The notes beneath the pieces are model-generated. The model ran no database searches and was not told the DNA's origin. It worked only from the letters and a program-made list of their open reading frames with translations. Below, in pieces: positions 29,900 through 37,627 of a stretch of 37,627 bases of DNA. Numbering within the stretch: position 1 is the stretch's first letter; each line of letters opens with the position of its first letter. Source of the DNA: Calycina herbarum (Eukaryota; Ascomycota; Leotiomycetes; Helotiales; Pezizellaceae); contig LLEY01000306.1 in NCBI GenBank assembly GCA_001414485.1, positions 1 through 37,627 on the forward strand. The letters run 5' to 3'. Position numbers and translations under genes: made by a program.

Positions 29900-30940
29900 G
29901 CTGACTTAGATCGATAGCTAACTAGCTAGGACCTTGGTAAAGTAAGCCTAGAGGGGAGACTTTCCCTAGACTTGGTTGTTTTCCGACTGTCCTAAGTTAG
30001 ACGTAGGCTCTGTAAGCTTATTAACGTCTGTAATAGGCTTAGAGTTCTTAGGGCATTCGCGGGCATAGTGCCCAGTCCTCTTATACTTGAAGTAGGCGTC
30101 GTCCGGTTCCTTATAGGTAGGCGTTAGTTTACGTAATAGTCTGTAAAGGCGGGGGGCTAGGGCAGGGGAGGTTATACGAAACGTAGTTTAAGTAGTAGTG
30201 AAAGTTCCAGCTAGGCAGGAGGTAGTAGTAGCAGTTACAGGCTAGGGGATAAGACGAGCGGTCTATAAGTTGCTTCTACAGAGCTGAAGTCTTCGTAAGT
30301 TCTTATTAATAAGTCGACACTTGTTTACTAGGGCTGTACTTATAAGTAGGACGTCTAAGAATAGTAAGACAGACTGTTGTAGAGGTGGCGTAAGCTTGTT
30401 ATATAAGTCGGGCTATAAGTCGTCCGTCGGGATCCGTCTAGTGCCTATAAGGTATAAGAAGCGAGTATAGAAGGTTGCGAAAGTCTCGTTATCTCTTATA
30501 ACGAGCTAGCGGAATTCGATATAGGCGTCCTACGCTTTGAACGGGTTCTCTAGGATATCTATAAGATATGCGATTATTTCTTTTATAGACTAAAACGGCT
30601 TAGGTCCCTTCCGGTAACGGGGCGCGAGATGCTTCTAAGTAATATCAGCTGTACGGTTAAAAACGTAAGCTATCTTTGCTTCCTCTAGCTTAAACATAGA
30701 GGCGTTGATAAGGAACTTGTTCTTAATCTAGATCTTCTAGTTGTCGAAGGTTAGAGACGAGCCATCTGTTAGGGGCTTAGTATTCTTAAGCTTAACTATA
30801 AACGACCTGTGTTATCCAGTTTCAGACGGGGTATTCCCTCGTAGAGGGGTACGGACGTCGTCTAGTTGTTCTCGTAGTAGGCGGACCTGTTTTAGGGCTA
30901 TAGCGAGTTGTTAAGCGTCTATAGGCTGGTCGGCAGACAT
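29900..30940 (-). pseudogene. Chromovirus C gag remnant with zinc knuckle
   Basis: Starts with ATG at 30940 (MSADQPIDA, then stop, QLAIALKQVRLLREQLDDV). A capsid-like stretch (AYIEFR...VIRDNETFATFYTRFLYL) follows. The nucleocapsid CCHC knuckle lies at about 30050-30094 and reads YFKYKRTGHYARECP; its first two Cys are now Tyr by G-to-A changes, while H and the last C remain. Several TAA/TAG stops interrupt it. Gag would package the element RNA. Confidence 0.75.
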
Positions 30941-31159
30941 TGTTATAGACGACTCAGTTTTAAGGATAGAGGGTATAGGTAGAGGAGCCCTAGGCTCTTA
31001 TACGCGGTGGTGGGCGCGGGTATACGAGGCTATATAAGGCGCCGGTAGTATCTACGGGCGGTCTATACAGACCGTAGGTGTTGTATTAGAATCGCAACGG
31101 ATATTCTAATCCTTCCTAGGAGTAGTAGTAAATAGAGAGAAGAAGAGAGCTTTAGATAA

Positions 31160-31488
31160 TATAACAAACCCAATCTGCTAGCCCTCTAGTAGTTATCCTT
31201 ACCTATAGTATATACAGGTGTAGCGGATAATCAGAGAAGTAAGAGGTGGTTTAATTAAAGATCTAAAGCTATAGAAGAGAAGAGAAGGAAAGAGGAGACT
31301 TCTAGAGGTCCTATAATATAGAGATAGCTAAGGAATCGATAAGTTATAGGAATGTCGATCCGTTTATAGAAATAGTTCCTGGCCTAGGTAGGAATAGTTC
31401 TAGGCTAGGCCAGGAATAGCAGGCTTTGCAGACGCCGGCGAGCAGCCGTACGCGAGTCACGTGCTCGGCGGTGGCCAGGTCCGTAACA
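31160..31488 (-). repeat. LTR of chromovirus C, right (5' LTR)
   Basis: 329 bp, begins TATAAC (TGTGAC with two G-to-A changes) and ends GTAACA, followed by the TSD TTAAC (31489-31493). Contains CACGTG at 31458-31463. Confidence 0.92.
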
Positions 31489-31493
31489 TTAAC

Positions 31494-32413
31494 TCTATAT
31501 ATACTATTAGAATTATATACTTTATAAGTTATTCTATAATAACTAGGATTATATTATACTTAACTCCTGTTATTAGATCTTTAGATTTTAGTAATTTAAT
31601 AATAAAATCTATAGATATTAATTTCTAAGGTATTTATAGTATTAGAGTAGTATTTATCTATCTATAAGAAGTATAGTAGAAAGCCTTATTCCTAGTATAG
31701 GTATTATATTCTATTATTACTTCTTTAACTATCGTAGATAACCGATTAATATAGTAGTATTATCTTATCTACTAGAGAGTTCTATAAATCCCTTAGTAGC
31801 TATAAGCGAGTATAGTATAGTATTCTTATATAAACTCCTTTATATATAAGCTAGGAACTTATAGTTTCCCTTTTATATACTAGTTATAACCTTTATAAAT
31901 ACTCTAAATTTTATCTATCTAGATATTATTTATTACTACTATCTTATATATAGTAGGTACTAAGTTACTATTTTCGTTATATTTTAATATTACTATATTA
32001 ACGTATTTTTTATTTTCTTTATAGCCTAGTTTCTAGCTTAGAGTATTAGCTTAAGTGTTACTTATTCTACTAATATATTAAATAATTATCTTAAATCCTA
32101 CTAAAGTTTTAGACTACCTAGCTAGACGTCTAGTAACTAGTTTCTTAGTTATAGTAAACGTCTTTAGGTTTAAATAATTAGTAAGTACTATTACTAGGTA
32201 TAATATACTCTAGAGATAGATTCTCTATTCTTTAAGAGCTAGAATAATAGTTATAAGTTCTTTATTATAAATACTATAGTTTTATTATACTATATTAAAA
32301 GTCTTTAAGAAATATACTATAGGTATAAGTTTTCTTATCTTATTTAGTTATAGATATATAGCGTCTACTACTATATCTAAGACGTCTGTTTCTATTATAC
32401 TTAGTTTTTTATA
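31494..32413 (-). mobile_element. Chromovirus B, middle segment
   Basis: Continues element B exactly where chromovirus C broke it and matches element A at about 19170-20085 (integrase and RNase H side of pol). It ends at the target of LINE D. The rest of B, including RT and its 5' LTR, should lie beyond the window; bases 37617-37627 look like its resumption. Confidence 0.75.
32400..32413. repeat. Target-site duplication of LINE D, left copy
   Basis: CTTAGTTTTTTATA here and again at 37603-37616, 14 bases identical. Joining the flanks recreates the order seen in the related element A near 20070-20090. Confidence 0.88.
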
Positions 32414-32699
32414 TTATTATTATTATTATTATTCTTACGCTGCGTAGGCCGTAGGCCGAGCTCTAAGAGCAAGTAGTACATCTTCTGTTCTAGTTTACAG
32501 TGCCTTTCGGCCTGTTCTTCTTCGCCTCTCGAGTTTCTTTACGAGCGTGCGATACTCCTTCCTTGATTCCTACTGCTGTCTATTCGAAGCTCTTCTCTCC
32601 GACCCGGTAATAAAATAGAGGGGTAGGTTGAAGTGCTCAACCGCTAAAGCGTGTGTTAGTAGTATAGAGAGTGCCTAGGCGCTCTCTTAGAACTGGCGG

Positions 32700-35600
32700 A
32701 GCCGGGGTCTTGCCCTCCGGCGCGCCTCGGCTCTCCCTTCCTCTTCCTCCCTTTCTCTTACCTCTTCTTCGCTTTCCTCTCTATCCTCCTCGAGTAATTC
32801 TAACGCTAGCCTATATTCTTGAAGTCTTCTAAGCCCGAGTAGCTAGGTAGTGATTCTCGGCGCTAGCTTCCTATTCGCTAGTGCTCCTCTTAGCTCTCTC
32901 AAGTCTTCGATACTCTTCTTAAGAGCCCTCGTAAGTGCTTCTCTCTCTTATAGGATATCCTAGTAGAACAGTACTAGATGCCCCACCGTCTCCCTTCCGC
33001 CTACGTACGTATACTATAGTGTTAGCTGGCCTAGTACCCTTCTTATAAAGAGGAAGGCGTTAAGCCCTATTACCCCTGTTCTTGCTTAGACGAGTAGCAA
33101 GCTCTTTGCCTTAGCGAGCCCTTTATAGACTTTCCTTAGCTCCTAGTTTACTAGGTCTGCCTTGTCTAACGCTTCTGTGTACCGCGTCGGGTTCTTCTCT
33201 CGGGCTCTCTTTCTTTGAGCCTCTAGGCGTTCCTGCTACTCTACGAGCGTAGTATTATGTCTGAAACCTCCTCTCTCTATTCCCTACTCTTCTTCCCATG
33301 CTTGCCTCGCTCTCTAGGAGTACGGCATCGCTTTTCCTAGCTTTAACGGTCTTCCTCTCCTTCTTCTTAGCTATACGGCTATATTCTTATAAGCACCTTA
33401 GATCAGCTTTCCTAGTTAAGACGTTTGGAATTTCTTTTTAAAAGTAGCTACTCGAAGGTTAAGGTAGAGGTCTACTAGGGCGTAGTCTGCCTCTACCTCT
33501 AGGCTCTGGATCGGGGTGGCTTTGTATACTCCTATTACTACTCGTAAACACTTCGATTGTTATATAGGGAAGCTTCTTACTATCCCCTTTATACTCCCTC
33601 CTTTTAGCGTTGCGTAGTACTAAGCTAACGCTCTATACGCAATTGTACTTCTTATTACTACTGCGTATATTTGCCTTACGCGGTGGTAATCGACGCTCTA
33701 CGTCTTGCTAGCAAGCCTCGTAAGTGTAAAGGTCTACGTTATAAGCTTCTTCCGTACCCTCTCCCTATACGCTTTCCAGTTTAGTTTCTTGTCGAGCTCT
33801 ACTCTAAGGAACCTTACGTGCTCGACTAGTATAAGCCTTGCCTCTCCGAACTGTACTATTTCTTTCTATAGGGCCCTCGTTCTTATAAAGTATATAAGTA
33901 CTGTCTTTTCTAGGCTAAAAGCCATCCCTCGCTTATTTGCCTACTCGTTATATACTCTCTAGGCTAACTCGAGTATCCTACAGTTTACCGCTATACTCTT
34001 TGATATTATAAGTAGGTTTATGTCGTCTACGAAGCCTACTGTGATTAGCCTATCGATCCTCGCTAGATTATTATATAATATTAAGGCAAAAAGGATAAAT
34101 AGTATCGGAGATAGTACTAATCCTTATAGCACTCCTTGTCCTAGGCTTCTTTCGTCTACGAACCTTCCGTCAAAGAATAGCGTAGCTTTACGCCTTAAGA
34201 GAAAGCTTCCTATCTAGGTTACTACCTACTATAGCACTTTCTTCTCCCTTAGAGTGTAGAGTAGCTACGTATAATCTACCTTATCGAATGCCCCTACTAT
34301 ATCTAACTAAGCTAGGGACGCGTAGCTCTTGTTTTCCTACGCTATATATACTCCTTCTATTACTATTCTAATCGCTAGTTCTATGTTCTAGTGCTTCCGG
34401 TTGCCTATTTGTATCTCTAGGAGTATTATAGCGTCTTCTGCGAGCTTCGTAAGCCTCTACGCTATTACCTTCTCAAGGATCTTGCCTATGGTTAAGAGTA
34501 GCGCTATTAGCTGGTAGGCCCCTACTTTGCCTTATTCCTCTGTTGTTTTACCTGGTTTTCTAAGTACTACTACTTTCGCGCGGCAGAAGTAGGACGGGAA
34601 GTGTTATAAGTAGAAGCTCGCTTCTGCTATTACTACGAGTACCTCTCGAAGTGGCTTATCGTACGCTTTTAGAAAGCCGTTCGTAAGCATATTAAACCCT
34701 AGTGCTTTCTACGGCGCTGATCTTATAGCTGCCTTAATATATTTCTCAGTCACCTGCTGGCTTACTTCGTACTCCTAAGAGAAACTCTTAGGGCTCTATT
34801 CCCTGTTTAGGATACTAGAGTGGTTAGCTGTTGATTCTAGGAAGAACTTCTCTATAAGGATACGAGCCTTATCTTTGTAGTTCTCGCCTTTTACTCTACT
34901 AAGCAAGGTAAGTGTTAGTAGTGTTAGTGCTTCAGGTTTTACGTGTCCTTTAAGGCGTGCCCACTTTTCGAGTGTCTATAGTTTCCTGTTGTCTTTTACT
35001 ACTTCTACAAGTGCCCCTCTCTAGCTCTTCGTCTTTGCCTTTCTACTTATTGTTTAGAGCTCTTAAAGAGCGTCGTCGAGCTGTTTCCTTAAGCTTCTCG
35101 TATATAGCTCCCTCCAGGTTCTTTCGCACCTTCTTGCTTCGTTCGACGCCTCTTTAACCTCCGTGTTCTACCAAGGTTACGCTCTCCCTCTATCTGGCTT
35201 TTAAAGCGGCGTCGAGGCTCGAGCTATTCGTTGAAGCTCTTTTACGAGCTTCTTAACGGCTCCCTCGAGCTCCTATACGTTCCGGATTACTAGTATCGCA
35301 AGGTAATTAGCCTCTGCCTTTACTAACACTTCGTCTATTAGCCTCTAGCTATAGCCGAGTGTCTGCGGTGCCTCTCTTTCTTCTCTAGCCGCTATCGTAA
35401 GAAGTTGAGCTATGTAGTTAGACCCTGGCAGGTCTAGCGTCCTCTACTAAGTAACTACGTTTCTAGTAGAGAAGGCTAAGTTAATTATTAAGTTACGAGA
35501 GCCTTCTCTTCTCTATATAACCTCGCTATACAGTGTATTCCTCTCGAGCGCCTACTGTATAGCAAGCTTAAGGGTAAGGTCTGCGTTCTAGTTATGTCTC

Positions 35601-36060
35601 TTGTAGATATCCTAGAGGGGGTGGTAAGCGTTTAGGTCTCCTACTATAAGCGCTCTCCTTAGTCTCGCTTGTTAAAGCATGTCCTTAATTAGTATTTGCC
35701 CGGCTTACGGGTTATATACTAAGTAGACTGTTGTTTCGTTCGCTCCCTTACTTATTATTATGCTTGCCTAGTTCTTACTAGTAGCGTATGTCTAGCTTTC
35801 TTTTGAATGCCTTTTATATATAAAGAGTACTACTGCCCTGTCTAACTAAATTATATTATATCTCGAGCTTAATAAGTGGCTTAGGGAGTCTCTCGCGCTA
35901 TTCCACGCTGGCTCTTAAATCGCTAGGATATCGTATTCCTCCTTATAATTTAGAGCCGCGTCGAGTGCCTCCGGTGTCTTCCTCGTGTTCTAGTATAGTA
36001 CTATTACGCTTATAGTAGTCCTGCGGGTAGTGTTTAGCCTACTTCTACTTCGTCTTCTTC
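32700..36060 (-). pseudogene. LINE D ORF2 (endonuclease and reverse transcriptase)
   Basis: Read on minus. An APE-type endonuclease is seen: ILAI-stop-EPAWNSARDSL near 35905-35935 (catalytic E) and LIVGDLNAYHPL near 35611-35653 (GD-x-N). RT follows: an LDIVGAFDKVDY block, then SLGQGVL-stop-GLVLSPILF (PQGSPLSP type), then TVGFVDDINLL with VDD at 34022-34030. The C-terminal region has the ARTGVIGLNAFLF and GGRETVGHLVLFY blocks of Tad1 elements, near 32950-33090. No RNase H domain was recognised. Stops fall at expected W or Q codons. Confidence 0.8.
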
Positions 36061-36099
36061 TACTTAGTTCTCTGTTATACTAGGAGAACTTCCTAGCCT

Positions 36100-37503
36100 T
36101 TTGAGAAACTAAGCAAGGTTACTCCTGTTTGTAAGTCCTACCTTACTTATGTCCGTCGGCCTCCCTAGTGCAGATCCTTGCCTTAGTCTCTTCCTTATAG
36201 CCTATAAGCCCTCTTTATAGCTGAACGCGAACGGGTAGGGCGTCCCTGCCCCTCCTTCCTTTAAAGCTATTTACGGATTTGCGAACAAGGTTAGCCTATC
36301 TAGGTATCGTTCTCTTACTTACCTACGGTGCTATTCTCCTGTTCGATATTCCTTTACGAATACTAGGTGTTCTCCCCTGCAATTCCTACATTTCGCTAGG
36401 TGCTCCTTTAGATCCTTTTTACTAGGGCACTCCTCTTTACCCCCTTCGTGCTTCTCGCACGTACACCAGGCGCACCTCTCCTCTTGTTTATAGAAGTGTG
36501 CTATATACCCCTACTTCTAGCACTTGAAGCACCTTTAAGCTACTGCTTCTGTCGCGTATCTCTCGCATGTGAAGTGTTGTGCCTTCTATAGTATCCCTCT
36601 CAAGCATAGCCTTCTTACTTCTTCTATTGTTGCCACCTCTAGAATGTAGTTCCGAAGAGCTAGCCCCTCCTGGCCCTGGCGTTCTCTATGCTTACTCCCT
36701 TGTTGTGTAATCTTCAGTACTCTTATACTAGAGGCTTGTAAGATACTCTATAGTATACCTGCTGTTCCTCTCTTAAGTATATCTGCCGAGACTCTCTTTA
36801 CTAATACTACGAGCGTTCTTGCTACTACTACTGCCCCTTGTCTAAATACCTTCTTTGCCTAGCTGTTATCCTATATATGTGTTACCTATTTCTCCTCTTT
36901 AAACCGTATAATAATATCCCTGCTTTGAAGCTTCCTTACTATAATTGCTCCTGCCCCGCATCCTCCTATATTTATAGCCCCTATTACCTCCTTTAGTAAT
37001 AGCTTATCCTTCCCTTCGTCTATCTCTATAGCCCGGATCGTGATCTCCTTTATATATTTGGCTAGTATAACGTATTCCCTTTATAGCGTGGTTCCTGCCT
37101 CTCCCTATAGCCCTCTAGCCCTGACCCTCTCTGCCCACGTTAGGGTTCGTTCCTTTATACCTCCTATCTTCTTTACCGCGATCGCGAGCTCCTCTTATAG
37201 AATACCCCTTATTATTGTTTCGTCTCCTCCTTTCCTAGCTCTTCTATACTCGAGCACCTTTCCCGCTGCCTCGATAATTACCTTAATACCCCTTTCCTCT
37301 GTTACCGAGTCGAGTATTGCTTAGATTAGGCCCTTCTCTATCGCGTCTACGTATTCCGATGCTCCCCTCCGTCCTCTCTTACCCTGCTCTTCTTCGTTCG
37401 TTGTTCCGCCTTCGCTGTTAGTTGTTGGCGCGTCGGAGGAGGGAGTAAGGGCTCCTTATAAGCTCTCTATCCCACCACTACCACTGCTACGATCACTCGA
37501 CAT
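36100..37503 (-). pseudogene. LINE D ORF1 (gag-like, CCHC zinc knuckles)
   Basis: ATG at 37503 (MSSDRSSGSGG) opens a frame that can be followed for more than 400 codons with only TAG/TAA interruptions. The middle resembles fungal LINE ORF1 proteins (charged, then ...ADILKRGTAGIL...). Near 36420-36540 come Cys/His clusters (RCFKC, then a CAWCTCEKHEGGKEECP block, then a CRNCRGEH block), the zinc-knuckle region that binds the element RNA. The boundary with ORF2 is not resolved. Confidence 0.75.
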
Positions 37504-37602
37504 GATCGTAGAGTGCTTTATTCTCTTTCTAGACCGTCTAACGGTTGTCTAAATGTATTTCGAGGCTTTTAAGGTCACTTTTAAGAATATATCAAGTCTA
37601 TC

Positions 37603-37627
37603 CTTAGTTTTTTATAATATATTAATT
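37603..37627 (-). mobile_element. Right copy of the LINE D target duplication and resumption of element B
   Basis: The 14-base duplication (37603-37616) is followed by 11 AT-rich bases that align with chromovirus A just past 20085. Too short to say more. Confidence 0.6.

Larger units (their letters stand above)
25571..31488 (-). mobile_element. Chromovirus C, complete LTR retrotransposon, RIP-inactivated
   Basis: 5,918 bp with 329 bp LTRs and 5 bp TSD. On minus the order is 5' LTR (31488-31160), gag with zinc knuckle, RT, RNase H, integrase, chromodomain, polypurine tract, 3' LTR. It keeps far more G+C and CpG than A and B. In-frame stops are mainly at expected Q and W codons. It sits inside the integrase region of element B and so is younger than B. 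Confidence 0.92.
32414..37602 (-). mobile_element. LINE D, full-length Tad1-like non-LTR retrotransposon, RIP-inactivated
   Basis: About 5.2 kb on minus: 5' end near 37602, ORF1 from 37503, ORF2 with endonuclease then RT, and a 3' tail of about seven TAA repeats (plus strand TTATTA..., 32414-32433). Flanked by a 14 bp target-site duplication. Stops are nearly all TAG or TAA at expected Q and W codons. Plus-strand ORFs of 65-94 codons within it are shadows. It interrupts element B. Confidence 0.9.

Noticed and set aside
33705..37324. Plus-strand ORFs of 65-94 codons in LINE D
   Set aside because: They are shadows of the minus-strand LINE frames; serine/leucine-rich readings arise from the C/T-rich complementary strand.
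17193..37627. AT-rich block as a possible centromere or mitochondrial insertion
   Set aside because: The AT richness is explained by RIP of identified retroelements; no mitochondrial gene was seen, and a centromere cannot be judged from sequence alone.
1..37627. tRNA, rRNA or CRISPR
   Set aside because: No cloverleaf-like sequence, rRNA core or regularly spaced short repeats were seen by eye; a tRNAscan run would be needed to exclude a tRNA fully.

Overview
The window is nuclear DNA of a filamentous ascomycete. Genes carry short 47-145 bp introns with GT/AG ends, the families are fungal (Zn2Cys6/Fungal_trans_2 regulator, sugar-porter MFS, GNAT, GS1-like HAD), and the repeats bear repeat-induced point mutation (RIP) with a CpA to TpA bias. 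A Leotiomycete (Botrytis/Sclerotinia relatives) is a guess from protein style only.

Layout. 1-5.1 kb is a normal gene-bearing segment: a GNAT acetyltransferase (-), a fungal protein of unknown function (-) and an MFS sugar transporter (+); splice sites could be placed for all three. 5.1-9.3 kb is a repeat-bearing intergenic region: a short RIP-damaged hAT transposase remnant among TTAATCTAATC-type repeats with a 38 bp perfect palindrome, and the 3' part of a Tad1-like LINE with an A-rich tail. 9.35-10.9 kb holds an intact Zn2Cys6 transcription factor (-). 12.7-16.7 kb holds two decayed host genes: a HAD phosphatase that lost its start codon and gained an internal stop (both RIP-type changes), and a fungal membrane protein with several stops and two frameshifts.

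From 17.2 kb to the end the window is a nest of transposons, all with their main coding strand on minus. Chromovirus A (Ty3/gypsy, about 17193-24209) is followed directly by a related element B that shares or abuts its right LTR. Element B is split by a complete chromovirus C (25571-31488, two 329 bp LTRs, TSD TTAAC) and by a full-length RIP-damaged LINE D (32414-37602, TAA-repeat tail, 14 bp TSD). No intact ORF of any length survives here; stops sit almost only where CAA, CAG, CGA or TGG codons are expected.

The most interesting observation is on the plus strand of A and B, between the end of pol and the 3' LTR. Each carries remains of an ORF antisense to gag-pol. In B its Cys codons (one TGT left, five now TAT) are spaced C-x2-C-x6-C-x9-C-x2-C-x6-C, the Zn2Cys6 pattern; in A the second half of that pattern is followed by a charged coiled-coil stretch. 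This suggests that these chromoviruses carried an antisense Zn2Cys6-like accessory gene.

All family calls come from reading motifs by eye; no database search was run. No tRNA, rRNA or CRISPR was seen.
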